A program made the translations under genes and the position numbers. A DNA stretch of 64,000 bases from Epichloe hybrida (lineage: Eukaryota; Ascomycota; Sordariomycetes; Hypocreales; Clavicipitaceae), in NCBI GenBank assembly GCA_019022495.1, contig JAFEKR010000027.1:1-64000 (forward strand). Reading direction: 5' to 3'. The notes below the pieces were generated by a model. The model had not been told where the DNA came from. It did not search any database and was given only the letters and a program-made list of their open reading frames with translations. Shown piece by piece: positions 39,251 to 52,500 of this stretch; positions within the stretch are counted from its first letter, which is position 1; each line of letters opens with the position of its first letter.

Positions 39251-40249
39251 AAGTTCGCTATCTATAACCTAGCTATCCGTATTTTAGCAATTAGGGACAA
39301 CACAAGATAATATATTATACTACCTATCCTACTTTTAAAGTTCCTTTAGATTAGTAGCTGTGCGCGTAGGCTAGCTATGTTTTGGGTTAAATACTTCCTA
39401 GATAGTAAGATTGCTTACATAATCCCTAGGATTAAGGAATATAGTCCTTATAAAGGTAAAAGCTAGGATATATTATTAGATAAACAAGAAATATTTAATT
39501 AAATAGAAAGCTAGTTTAACCCCGCTAAATACCGCCTAGAAAGGGAGGTTTAGGTAATGTTAATCTTACAAAGGGAGCCCTTAGGCATAGTCTTAGCTAT
39601 CATGTTTAAGAAGTTATATATAGAAGAAGAGGAGGTAGATAACTATAACGGAAAGATTATAGCTATTAGGGAATGAGTAGCAAAGCGGCCGTGAGTTAAA
39701 GATATTATAGAAGAAGATAAATAAGATTATTAAGGCCACGAATAATCTAGACAAGGTAATAATACCTTAAATAAGGGAAAGAAAGATTTACTAGGTAAGG
39801 TTAGGTAAAGGATTTTGGATTAACTGTATGATAAGGTCTTCTAGAAGAAGCTTAGAGTACCCTTTTAAGATATTTACTATATTATGCTAATGCTAGCAGA
39901 AGCAGTTAGTAATAAGTGTCTCCTGCGGGCGAAAGGCATTAAAGATGTTTGTTATTATAATAGGGATACACTAGGGCCTATGCCTCCTTTAAGAACGTTT
40001 AGGGTTAAAACAACTCTAAGACTAATTAATCTAGAACACTAGATTAATTCTATTATCTAAATAATAAAGGATGCTCTTAAAGAGAATAAGAGAAATAAAG
40101 CGAAGACTAAGGTGAATCCGCTAAAGATAGCCCTAACGCCCCTACTAGAAATTAACGCTACCCTGTGGGAAAGGATCTAGGAAAGGCTTGGAACTTAAGT
40201 GTAATAGGATAGACCTTAATAGAATCTAATTAATCCACCTGAAGCAAAC

Positions 40250-43200
40250 TTTATGCTTAACGTGATTATAGAACCATAAGCTATAGTTAACTAGTTATAG
40301 GATTTACTGTACTTATAAGTTTGTTTAAATAACCTAGAAGGAGAGCTTCTCCTAGGGCTTATTAATATAGGCTTATAAGGAAATGTAATTACTAAAAGCA
40401 CAGCTAGATGCTTAGGTTTAAAAATCTATCCTATGGACGTGATAAACACTACTTTATTCTCCTCGCATAGGATTAAGATAATTAGGGAGGTTTAGATAAA
40501 GCTATATCTAGGAAACATCTGGATACCTACTACTTTCTACGTTAGCCTAGACTCTGTTAACGTAAGCCTAATTCTAGGAATGCTATTTTTTAGGCTATTA
40601 TAGATGTAGTTTAACTATTTAAGAAGTAGTGAACTCTTTGTCTAGTGCCGCTTCGGAGATGTTATTATTATCTTAAGAGTTATAGGAAGTATCTAATAGT
40701 AATACACAAACATGTAACTAGCCTAGCAACCTACTATTAATATTATTATATTTAGCTGTCCTAAAGTAAAGAAAGAGGAAAATTAAATAGTTTGCGAAGG
40801 GTTGGAGGCAGAAATAAGCAATAATAAAGTACTAATCCTTATTATAACTAAAGAAGGGACTAATATCTTCTAAGAAGTTATTAAGGACATGATAGTAAAC
40901 TATAACTAATAACTTAAAGCGGTTGCGGAGGACTTCTAACCCCTAAGGCAGCCAAAACCACCTAATCTTATAATAAACATAATATATAAACGCAAAGCTA
41001 ATAAGATTTATCCACGTAATAATATGCCTTCTAACGGGTTAACCCTAGAAGGAGACCCTAAATAGAAGACAAAGAAATAGGAAGAAGCAAAATTACGTCT
41101 GAATACATCTAGGAAATACAACGAGTATATTACTAGGAGATTTAGTAAGAACTCGCAAGGTTTTAGAATGACCTAGGAGCGGCTAGATTAAATAGTTAAG
41201 GGGGTGTAAGAATATTTAACATAAGAAGAAGTTAATGTTTTTAAGGAAATCCTTTATAACCGAGAAGTAGCGCTAGCGTAGGACTTATCTAAGTGTAGAA
41301 AAGTTAACCTACTAGTAGCACTACTGTAAGTTATTAAGGTTGTTAAGCATAAGGCGTGGTAAGCTGGTTTTATTCTAATACCTCTTAGGTTGTAAGGGAA
41401 ACTAGTTAATCTATTAAAGAAGAAGTTAAAGTATGGGTATCTAGAAGAAAGCTATGGTTCTTATAGGAACCCCTACTTTCTTATTATAAAGAAGGACGGA
41501 GGGATTTGCCTAATCCTATTAGCTACTAAGTATAATAAAGTTATAATACATAACGCGCTAATCCCTCAAGGAGCAGAGGCATTTAGTAAGAGCTTTATAA
41601 TATACAAGATCTTGTCTATTATTAATCTCTTATCGGGATATAATTAAGTGGAATTAGCGGAGAGAAGTAGAGATATAACTACGATTTCTACTGTGATTAG
41701 CCTTTTGCGACTTTGCTGCCTGCTATAGGGAGCTACTAACTTAGTAGCCTAATTTATTAGGATTATTAGCCAAATCCTGTTTGACTTAATCCCTAACATT
41801 TACGCACCCTTTCTAGATGATATTGCTATTAAGGGGCTAACTACGACGTACAATAAAGAAGAAATTATGCCTAGAGTACGTAGATATGTGATGGAGTATT
41901 TGATTAATATTGACAAAGTCTTAGTTAATATTAAACTCTCCGGTTATATAGCTTTAGTAGCTAAGTCAAAATTCTGCTAGAAGTTAGCTAAAATCGTGGG
42001 ATTTATGTGTGGGATAAATAGATAAAAACTAACTAAGGTGAAGATTATAAAGATTCTAGACTAGAAAGTTTGCTAAGATCTATCAGAAGTGTAATCTTTT
42101 ATTAGATTAATAGGAGTCTACTATATTTAGGTTAAACACTACGTATAGAAGGCAAGACTACTAGTGATTTTACTATAGAAGATAACGGAGTGGGAATAGG
42201 GACTAGAGTAATAAGAAGCTATGGATATTTTAAAGAAGGTAATAACTATAGCCCTAGTTCTTATTTTACTTAATCTTAGACTAGGCTTTAGGGAAATTAT
42301 TCTAATAGTAGACGTAAGCTTACTAGGATAGGGAGTAGTATTACTATAAATTATTAATAGTAAACACTATCCTATTTAATATAAGAGCGGTGTCTGGACT
42401 ATTACTAAGGCTAAGTACGACGCGACTAAAAGAGAATGCTAAGTAGTTGTTTATATGTTAAGAAGACTATGAATTCACCTCTATGAAGTTCCCTTTACGT
42501 TAGAAATAAATTCATAAGTCCTAGTGCACTAGCTTAACAGAGCTGTTAACGATGTGCCTAGAGCTCTTGTCACGCGATGGATTAGCTACATACTACTATT
42601 TGATTTTTTAGTGCAACATATCCCTAGCGAAAAGAATAGAATTGCTAATGCCCTATCTAGAAAAGGCCCTAGACTATCAGATTAATTAGATTAAGAAGTT
42701 AAAGGAGATATTAAAGACTTTATTAACTTATATCTTAATAGTATTAAGATAAAAGAGAATAGTAAGAAGGACTATTTATAGAAGATATAACAGGTGATTA
42801 ATTTCTTAGCCACCCTCTAAAGACTAATTAATCTTAGTGCTAGGGACTATAGGAAGCTTTATAATAGAGCAAAGAAGTTTTACCTAGAAAATAGATGCCT
42901 ATAGAAAAGACCGACAGGAATTATAAAAGGACTAGCGTTAGTTATTAATGTTCCTAAGTAGTAACGCGTAATAGTTAAAGCTATTCATAAAGAACTTAGT
43001 CATAAAGGCGTTGAGGTAATCTTCTAAGTAATAAAACAGCGGTACTAGTGAAAGGGACTCTAGAACATAACTTAAGAGATACTAACCTGTTATGAGATAT
43101 ATTAAAAGTTCGCGCCTTAGTAACCTCGAGAACTATCTGTGCTAGTTACGCTAGGGAACCTAATAAGTAAGATCTATATTAACACTTAGCACCTTCTAAT

Positions 43201-44090
43201 TAATCATAGATATAAGTATCTCTTAGAAGCTAGGTGTAACTTAATAGGGTGGGTGGAGGCTACACTAGTTAGGAATGCGATAGTACTAGTAATTAGAAAA
43301 TTCCTATTATTCTTAATTAGCAGGTTTAGACTTTTTTAGTTCGTGGTTTATAATAGAGGTCCTAAGATGCGAGGAAATCTTAAGGAAGCACTTACAGATG
43401 TTAGTATTAAAGGAATCTAAATATCTAGGTATAACCCAAAGGTAAATTCTCCTGTTAAAGCTAGACACTAGTCCCTTGCGTTTGCTTTAGCAAAATTAGG
43501 AGAGTTAAATGGCCGATGGGTAAAGCACCTTGATAAAGCCCTTCTTATAGACCGCACTGCCGTTCGCGAATTGCATAGGAAATCCGCTTTTTATTTAATC
43601 TATAGATAGGAACTAATCTTACTATTAGAAGTTAAGTTTCTAACCTAGAGGCTAATTAACTAGGAAGTAGTTACCACTAGTTAGGACCTATTTAAAGCTT
43701 AAGTCTAAATGCTTAAAAGGAAGGCAAAGGATGTTAGGAAAGTAAGGAAGAAGGTATTTAACTTTAGGAAGCAACTTACAAACTAAACTAACAAGAACTA
43801 AGCTACCTCTCTTAGGAAGGATTAATTAAAACTAGGGGATCTTATTCTAGTATATAATATTAGAAGGAACGTTAACATGTTTACTATAAAGAAACTTATA
43901 ATAAGATAGAACGGACCTTTCTAAATCCATAAGTAAGCGCTGATTTCTAGAGCCTATTATCTAAAAACGCTAGATAGGGTTTACCTTACAAAAACCATTT
44001 TAGGGGACTATATTAAAAAGTTTATTCTAGACATAGAAGGTTAGTAGACTTTAATAGTAAATACGTAGTTACATGCTCCTTAATAACACT
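40250..44090 (+). pseudogene. Gypsy pol (protease, RT, RNase H, integrase), RIP-broken
   Basis: A protease-like segment lies at about 40300-40700. RT lies at about 41200-42000, with YRNPYFLIIKKDGG, LLSGYNQVEL, LLQGATN and the catalytic FLDDI at about 41810-41825. RNase H follows to about 42660 (VQHIPSEKNRIANALSR). Integrase at about 42900-44080 shows HPRELSVLV-like and SPVKARHQSL segments. The order RT-RNaseH-IN is the Ty3/gypsy order. Stops are mostly TAA/TAG at Gln. Confidence 0.82.
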
Positions 44091-44559
44091 AGGCAAGGGA
44101 GGAGACCACTAATGACTATGATTAAGAAGTTACTACAATTATGCCTTTAGCAGCTTAATACAACATATCTAATTAAATAGTTAATAAAGGAGGGACAAGT
44201 TTATATCTTAAGGAAGAGGTTAAGCTCTTACCTTAAAGGAGCTTATACCGTGGGGTTAAGGTGCAGCTACCTTACTTAATAAAAGAATAGAAGAAAGAAT
44301 ATAAAACATATTCTCTAACGCACTAAGGAGTGCACAAGATTAAACATTATTTTCCTTTATTTTCATTTTAGGAACTAAGCAAAGTTTCGTTCTAATACTA
44401 GAGATTAAGTAATTAAGGCATAAGTCTATTAACTATAGGACTGCCTACCCCTTTTCTCTTTTCTTTTATTTCCCTAAAGTCCTATACTACAAACTAAATT
44501 TATTTTCTCTGATTTTCTCTATTATTCATAAATAATTTAGGAAGGGAGGAGGTATATCT

Positions 44560-45480
44560 ACTGCTAAGCAAGGAGAGTTATTGGAATTAATAGTATTTAG
44601 ATTAAGCAGAAGGGTCTTTGCTACTTTAGTAGACCACTCTTTTCCTAAGAAAGGCGTAAGAGCTCTCTCTTAGGAAGACCAAAGGTAATACCTAGAGGCA
44701 AAGCGCTATTCGTAGCTAGCCGCATAAGACCTATTCTAGATATAATTATTACATATACCTTCGCTAACCCTAGAAAGCAAGATATAGCTATAGAAGGGGA
44801 AGCACATATACTTACTAAAGAAGGTAATATGCTATATGTATAAGTTTAAGCAGTTAGTATAGAAAATACTATTTGATTTGCTAAACATAGACACTAGTAA
44901 AGCATAATAACGCTTAGGACACTATGAAAGAGCGTGTAAAAAGTATCTATTAGGATAAGCTATCTTAGTAGGAATAAGGACTAAGCAATAACATTTGTTT
45001 TTAATAGTAAGGGCTAAGACGCTATCTGCTTTAGTGTAGCTCCTCACAAAATCCTTTAGTAATTTGGTTCTCTTTATAGTGGTAATTAGATAGGGAGGAG
45101 CCCCTTCTAGGGAATTTTTAGAAGGTTAGAGGGTAATCTCTATATACAGAGGAACACTACTATTACTAATGTTAATCCTACCCTAAACCTAGAAGGTAAA
45201 AAGAAACTTATACTGCAAAACAGAAGTCATTAGTATTAGCCCGAATATAAGATTAAATGATCTTCAGAACACCTACGTGGTCTCTGCTAATAAACAGAGG
45301 AAAGAACTCAGCGCAGTCAGACTAGTCTATAGTCTTTATTACTAAAAGCTTAACTTCTAGGACGCTTACCCTCACAATAGTAGTAACGTTAGGAAGTTTT
45401 TAACGGTTTTCGTTAAGAGATTTAGCTATAATTAATTAATTAGGGTGATAATACGAAGAATAATAAGTTAAGGAGCATAA
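44560..45480 (+). pseudogene. Extra reading frame 1 downstream of gypsy integrase, unknown function
   Basis: One plus-strand frame (about 300 codons) stays readable through TAA/TAG stops at presumed Gln codons. It includes KQHLFLIVRAKTLSALV and YPHNSSNVRKFLTVFVKRF. I do not recognise the family. It lies inside the gypsy element, after integrase and before the 3' LTR. Confidence 0.5.
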
Positions 45481-45599
45481 AGAAGAGGAAAGAAAGAGGG
45501 TTAGAAAAGCCTTAAACCGCAGGATACTACATACAATAGGCGCTAGCACCTAATAAGCAAGCAGGCTACCTACGAGTAATTCACGATGACAAGGTCTAA

Positions 45600-47650
45600 A
45601 TCATAGTAACTACTTAATCTTCACAGATAGATACCTTGTGACGGATGCTAGCGGCTGACAGAGAGAAAGGAGGAGGTAACTAGTAACAGCTACTAACAAC
45701 CACTCTTAAAATTAACAAAGACTACAAGAACGGGATTAGGGCTATAGGAACCACTTAATCTAACCTACTTCTTACATAAGCATATATCCTCTTAACCTTT
45801 GAAGTTTTTACTTGTACTACCCTTATTCCTAAAATCCTTTCTAACTACGCTAATTCAAAAATCTAACAGGCAGTTACTACATCCTTTCCTACCATAATAG
45901 TCATTCTATCTGTCCTAGAACCTTTTAATCTTACCTAGCAAAATAGAACAGTATAGGGAGTCTGTCGTGAATAAGGGTAATTACACTAAAGTAAATAGTA
46001 ACACTATTACCTACTTTCCTTACGGCAGGTGCCTTACTATGTACTACGTTCATGTTTTAATATATAGATTAGAAAGCCCCTTCTTTAGAGAAATCAAGGA
46101 AAGTACTATAGAAATCAATTTAGTTAATCTCTATAGGTGGTAGCTACCTTTGTTTCATCCGCAAAGAGACTAGCCATAGCCTTTGCTAAGATTCGAAGTT
46201 CACTAGGATAGTAACGATTTTAACCCGGTAATACTAATTAGACTAGGATAGACAAATATATAATAGCGTAGTTATTTAATAGATGTTCACGAATTCCTAA
46301 GAAAGGCTTACAAAACCCTAAGTAAAGACTAGCTTAACTAGTTTAAGCTAATAGTAATAGGGAGAATTATAGAGCGCAGGCTTAAAGTAATAGTGGCGGT
46401 ACTACCCTAAACATTCAAAGTCAGCAAGATAGAAGATTTCGACATAGACACATTACGACAATCAATTAGTTCAAAAGCTAGAAGACTCTATGCTACCTAT
46501 TAGCCTATTAATATTAAGTATGGCTATAGTCACAACCCTATTAACCTCCACTTACATATAAGTAATCAATGCCTTATTACGGGATTCACTTTCTTCATAA
46601 ACTATTAGACTGCTTTTGTGTTCAATAGGAAATAAGAATATCTATACTATTTTAATAGTATAGATAAGGGACAAATAACTTAGTTTGCTAACTTCGCATA
46701 CGGATGGGGGTAGATTATGTAGCTTATGAATTACCCCTCTGATTTTGAAGTAATTGCAGTCCTAGCAACGGAGCAGAAAGGAAACTAGGAATGCAGGTAT
46801 GTATGCCTAGGGTTCCTTCTCTAGATAATCCGCTATTAGGTTAGTCACTAAGCAATTGATTTGCTATTAGAAGATCAAAATGCACTGAATAAGTATAATA
46901 TTAAGTTCGAATAACTGCGCACTTTTGGAGGAGACTTGACTATTAACTAACGCTTTAAGCTATACCTTAAAGACTAGATAGTAACTAATAATATCCTAGA
47001 CCTAAAGTATAGCTATGTGAAAGCACTTAAAAGAACTATAAGAGTTCTACGAGATATAGCTACAAATGAACTTAGAATAGGAGATTAATTACTAAGGGAA
47101 TTATTATACTAGAAGGACTTTGACCTCTGACACTTAATATAACACACGGCGAAATGCTTAATGCCTTGCTTTATGACCTAGATAGTTAGTGGAGGACTCC
47201 CTATTAGCGCTATACTTATGCCTTAGAAGCTTTAAGTTACTAATAAGAGTTATCTAATTAAATGGTATACTAATATAGCAAAGTATAATAAGCTTCGTGT
47301 TTAGGATTTCTAGTAACCTATGGCTTGTGTCTTTACTAGCGACCCCGAAGTCTTTGATATTAGTATATGAGAAATATTATATAATTAGGAAAGATAAATA
47401 TAGTAAGATACTAGAGGAGTTTTACCCCTAGTTAAACTAGAGGAGCTAAGATTAAGTGAAAGGGGAAGTTGTTATTTATTATAAGTATCTTTATTAGTGT
47501 TATTATTTGTTATTAGATAAGAAGTAATACTAGCGTCCTTAGCTTTAAAGCTTAAAGCACTCTAATAAGGAAGATAAGATTAAATATCTAACACTACTAA
47601 ACAAGCTCTCTGAAAATAGTAAGTAATGATAAGTAAGCTGCTGTAATTAG
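45600..47650 (+). pseudogene. Extra reading frame 2 downstream of gypsy integrase, unknown function
   Basis: A single plus-strand frame of about 680 codons, interrupted almost only by TAA/TAG/TGA at expected Gln or Arg codons. It includes FPYGRCLTMYYVHVLIYRLE, SYLIDVHEFLRKAYKTLS and GGDLTIN-RFKLYLKD. No catalytic motif, zinc finger or membrane segment is obvious. It is not gag or pol of a known type as far as I can tell. Possible explanations are an additional retrotransposon ORF, captured host sequence, or another nested element without recognised ends. Confidence 0.5.
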
Positions 47651-48444
47651 ATATAGAAGACTAGCTAAGGTTACTGTGAATCTATAGAGTTATTAGATAA
47701 GAGTAAGTGTATAGCTATAGAACCTTAGCTAAGTAAGCGGAAGAAAAGATAATTTAATAACCGCTTAGAGATATAGGATAAGCTATAATAATTAATCTCC
47801 TTCCTTTCCTTAGGGCATAGAGAGTGGTATAAAGAAAAATCATTGTGTATCTGCTAACATTATCTATATACACGTCTGTAGTACCACCTAGCCTAGTCCC
47901 TTGTGGAATATAGGCTAAGATTATTAAAGCCTGCTAATAGGAGAAGAAGCGCGCCTAAGGATTATTTAATTAACATAAAACCTAAGAAAAGAGAGCAGTA
48001 TAGTAGGATATAAAGCGCTCTGCTATCCGTACCCTATTACTAATATTACCTATTACACGCCCGCGAATACTAAAGATGCTAAAGCTCTCTTAAGAAATAA
48101 GGAATTTTGGTCTCTAGTTAGGGAGGTCTTATTTACCTTCTCTTTTTCCCTTTTTACTTTATATAATTTTCTCTTTTTTTTTCCTTTCCTTTCTTCCTTA
48201 TATCTTTACCTTTTCTTTTACCTTTCTATCCTTTTTATTATCTCTTTTACCTACCTTAATAATCCTTTTTCCTACTATATAGGATTTAGCTATATAAGAT
48301 TAATCAGCCTAGGCATATGTGTAATAGATTAAATAGTTCCTCCACCCTTTTTACATAAGATTAGTCACTAGCTACACTTATAAGGCGCTTTTAGGTTTTA
48401 GTGTGTATAACTAGTTAGGGGTAACTAGTGCATACCTAGGGAGG

Positions 48445-48943
48445 TGTTATGTGCCTTAAGATGCGCGCCTAAAAACGCGATCATGATAATAAGTGCTAGG
48501 GCTTAAGGATAGGGATATTATAACAAGGGGATAATAATATTAGTTATCTTAGTAAGAGGATTAATTAATCTATAAAGGGACCACATATAGCTAGATTCTA
48601 CAAGAGCTACTACGCACTACTAAATTCTTACTTTTGCCTTACCCTTTTACTTCGGCTAATATTAATAGCTTTGGCTAATATTAACTCTTGCTTCAGCTAA
48701 TATTAGATCTAATATTGTGAAATATGTATTAAGAAGAACCCCCCCCCCTTCTCTAATTAAAGCGCCGCTTCTAATCTAACAGACTATTTAATCTAGGATA
48801 TCTTTGCACAATAAGATAGTCCTAGCCGTTATTGTAATCAATATCGTTAAGTTAATCGACCCCTCTGTTATGTGTAGGCTCCAGAGCTACTCGCGATCAT
48901 GGGCTAGCATCGTGTCTTTTAGGGTGTTGTTTTCCGCTTGACA
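48445..48943 (+). repeat. 3' LTR of the gypsy element
   Basis: TGTTATGTGCC to CTTGACA, 499 bp, the counterpart of 36772-37267. The 5' copy has TTAATA where this copy has TTGACA, as expected from G-to-A and C-to-T changes. Confidence 0.82.
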
Positions 48944-49173
48944 AAATAGTAAGGAAGGATACTAGTTATCTAAGCACCCTGAAGAGGACTATAAGAAGGC
49001 GTTTTAACGCTTTAAGAATCACTACCTTATGGATTTAACTAATAACTTATATTATTCATTTCTTACTTGGTATAAGGGAGAACACAAGTCCTAACCCCCT
49101 GTTAATAACAAAATCGCTTAGTATATGAAGAGCATTGGATTTGATAATAGCCCTAACGATATAGATAGGCTAG

Positions 49174-49495
49174 TGTTAAAATATATAAGGCTTTGTAATC
49201 CTAGGTTCAGTCGGATCGGTCCACTCTTTTGATTTCAACAGGTTATGAGCCCGGTGGCGCAGTGGTTGTGGCTTACTGTAGCGTATTAGCCCGCCCACCA
49301 CAGTGGAGCACTGCTCTGCGAGGCAAGGTTATGGGTTCGAACCCTGCCGAAAAACAACTAAAGAGATTCAATTGCTAGTATAAGCCTAACCTCCAATAGG
49401 GCACCTAGATATACAATTCCAGGGGGAGTGTTAAAATATATAAGGCTTTGTAATCCTAGGTTCAGTCGGATCGGTCCACTCTTTTGATTTCAACA
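49174..49495 (+). mobile_element. TRIM-like miniature LTR element (322 bp) with half-tRNA primer site
   Basis: Two identical 67-bp terminal direct repeats (49174-49240 and 49429-49495), TGTTAA...CAACA, are flanked by a perfect 5-bp duplication GCTAG (49169-49173 and 49496-49500). Directly after the left repeat is GGTTATGAGCCC (49241-49252), the reverse complement of the initiator-tRNA-Met anticodon arm, a primer type used by Drosophila copia. Directly before the right repeat is a polypurine tract AGGGGGAG. Inside are matches to Pol III A box (49255-49265) and B box (49334-49344) consensus. It is not RIP-mutated, consistent with its small size or late arrival. Confidence 0.87.
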
Positions 49496-49500
49496 GCTAG

Positions 49501-52500
49501 TACCTACGAGCTTCTTCACTTACAGAACCTAGATTAATAGCGAAAGAATAGTTTAATTCCTAATAAGGTAAGTAGCTTATTATAGTCTAAGCAAAGAAAA
49601 CCCCTTTTAGTAGGAACTTATAAATAAAGCCCTAGCGATGTTTATATTAGAAGATTGCTATTCCTATGTAATATTCCAAGGGATTATGCCTAACACAGGA
49701 GCTGTAAAGTTCTCTATAGCAGGGCACCCTTAATTTCTTGCTTTATAATATTAGATGCCTATATTACAGCTTAATAAATTAACAGAGAAGAAGGCATTAG
49801 TTAGATTTAGCGCGGGAGACCTGATTATTACGCTTGGAGCGGCTAATGTGCCTACTCCCTTTAGAAATATTCTCTTTTAGGTTATCCCTATAAACACTCT
49901 ATTTCTTTTATCCCTTAATAATATAGACTATCTAAAGATTAATTTTAATATCTCTGAGAACACGCTATAATAAGGAAATATTAAAGTCCCTATTATATAT
50001 AAATAGGGCTATGCCTAGATGCTTCTTATATAGAAAGAAGAAGCAGTTGCTTAGAGCTACCTTATAGAAGGCAAGCTATAGCGATTACATCGCTGCTTTA
50101 GATATTTATTAATCTGATGTTTACACGAGGTTCTTTGTAAATTAAGGCATAACGTTAATATTAAAGCTATTAGGGAGCTGATAAGAATTTACTACTAATG
50201 CTAAATGCATGTAAATAGCCCTAATTACTTTAAGTTTACCCTTAAGAATAAGTGTAGCTTTAATTATAAAGTAATAGTAAATGTCTTCTACCTAGATAGT
50301 AACTACCTTACACTTTATGCTATAGATATAGCTATAGCGTTTAATGTAGTAAAATTCCTTAATAATATCTCTATAAAAATAACCTAGGAAGCCCTCTGAA
50401 TATGCTAGATTAATACTTACCTAGGCCCCCTAGACTTTATTATTATAAATACTAGAACGAACTTCTATAGTAATAAATTTAGATAATTCATAGCTTTAAT
50501 ATTAATTTTAATTAAGGAAGTCCCTATTAAGGCATACTATAGCATAGGGAAGGTTAAAAGGTATTATAGGCTGCTCTAAAGAGCCTATAATATAATTAGA
50601 CGTAAATGCCCTATAACGCTAGAACCTATTGCCCTTTAAATAGTAATTAAGGCCCTAAATAACACCATAAGCCCTAATAGCCTTATCCTAACCCTCCTTA
50701 TCTTTAGAGCCTACCTATATATAACAAATAAGTCCCTGCTATTACCTAATATTATATAGCGTGTAATTATAGTATAGAAGGCTACTAAAGAGATTAAGAG
50801 ACTTTATACTATCTAGAAGGTTAATAAAGCCCTTACTAAACATAATAGCCTAGATACCTTAAAGACCCTTAGCCTGCCGCTTAGATTAAAGGTTAAGGTC
50901 TAGTAAGAAAGCAAGGGATAGGTAAGTCTATATAAGCTACTAGTAATTACTAGAGAAAGCTATATACTTAATATACCTAGAGGCCTAAAGACCTTTAGGT
51001 TAATATCTATTAAGCCCTACTATAATAACCCTAGTGCGGAGAAGATAGCAGAGCCTAGTAAAGAGGAAGGAGAAAAAGGGCGAGAGGCCTATAATAAGAA
51101 TATAGTACTACTAATACTACTAAAGCAAGGACGCGGAAGGCCATAGAAGAACCCTCCTATAATGCCTTAAGGTGCTAATACCTTCCTATTAGTAAAAGAA
51201 TATAGTAACCTAGCTCTTGTAATTAAGCTACGTAAGGAAGGAATTATTAAGACCCCTAGCAAACCTTTTAAGCTATTAATAAAAGCGGAAATTAATACCC
51301 TAATTAAGTAAGGTGTATTTAAATTTATTATATTTAATAAGGAAGAATATGGTGGAATTCGAATCTTTAATTCCTAAATTATTAATAAGATTAAAGGTAA
51401 GATAACAAAACCCTACAAAAAGTCACGCCTTGTAATCTAAGGGTGTGAGGATAAAGGGAAACAGGCTATTCTTACATAGGCCCTAATAATTCAACGCGCG
51501 AGCTAACATCTTATCCTCGCGATAGCCCTATTAGTAAGATTAAGGAAATTCCTTATCTAGCTAAGAGATATCTGTTAGGCTTATGTACAGGCCTATATAT
51601 TACTAGAGTGGCTAATCCTAGCGCGCTTGCTAATTTAGATATAGTATCTTTACCCGCCTAGTATGATCTTAAGGGTTATAAAACCCCTTTATAGGCTTGT
51701 AAAGGTAGGAATATACTAGTAGGTTATATATTATAAGTATTATAGAGAGAACCTCTAGATAGAAACCTTTATATATAATCCCTACCTGCTTATAACTATA
51801 AAGGAAAGCCCTAACTTTACCTATATTAGAATATAGACTAATAACATAATTAGCCTCTTAGATAAGAAGTTCTCTAAGAAGGAAGAGACCTAGCTTACTA
51901 TAGTAGGCTTTAATGTAAAGCTAAAGTAATTCCTAACTTAGGACTGCCCTCTTATATTCAATAGTAGTATTATCTTACTAGAGAATAATACTATTAAGAT
52001 CTAGCAGAAAGGGCAGAGTAATAAGTTAGAGTTAGTTCTAATAACTAACTTAAAGCGTAAATACATTAAGCAGAGAGCCTAAGGCGCTTATATTACCTTA
52101 ATCTACTAACTAGAGGCTTGCTTTAACCTATCTATTACTACATAACACTAGGAGCTAACCCTAGAGGATATGAAAGCCCTTAATTACTGCCTAAAGTAGT
52201 AGATAAATTACCTAGAGAGAGGTCTAACGTTTATCCTAATTAACCTTAAGAAGATAAAGCTCTTTACCTTTATAAATAAATCCTTTACTAATAACTAGGA
52301 CCTATCCTTATAACTAGGATATGTACTTATCCTAGCGAACGAAGACTACACTAATAGTAAGTTTATAATTAAAGGTAATATTATGCACTTTAGCTTAATA
52401 AAGAGCAAAAGAGTTATATAAAGCATGCTTGCCTTAGAAGTCTATAGCATAGTAGCTAGTGTTAATATAGCTTACGTAATTACAACCACCCTGAACTTAG

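Larger units (their letters stand above)
36772..48943 (+). mobile_element. Ty3/gypsy retrotransposon, 12.2 kb, RIP-broken
   Basis: LTRs of 496 and 499 bp enclose a plus-strand gag-pol plus about 4 kb of further reading frame. It interrupts the gag of copia B; joining the flanks restores one zinc-knuckle frame. A probable 4-bp duplication (ATAG) flanks it, though the LTR right edge is uncertain by 2-3 bp. It is unusually long for a fungal gypsy element, which is typically about 5-8 kb. Confidence 0.82.

Noticed and set aside
44100..48440. A Starship captain (DUF3435 tyrosine recombinase) hidden in the extra gypsy sequence
   Set aside because: I compared the readable frames with remembered DUF3435 features and found no convincing match; the frames lie inside LTR boundaries.
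49241..49428. A functional tRNA gene (perfect A and B boxes)
   Set aside because: The T-stem contains G-T and mismatched pairs, no matching acceptor stem could be formed, and the A-B distance is too long without an obvious intron. It is better explained as the interior of the TRIM-like element.
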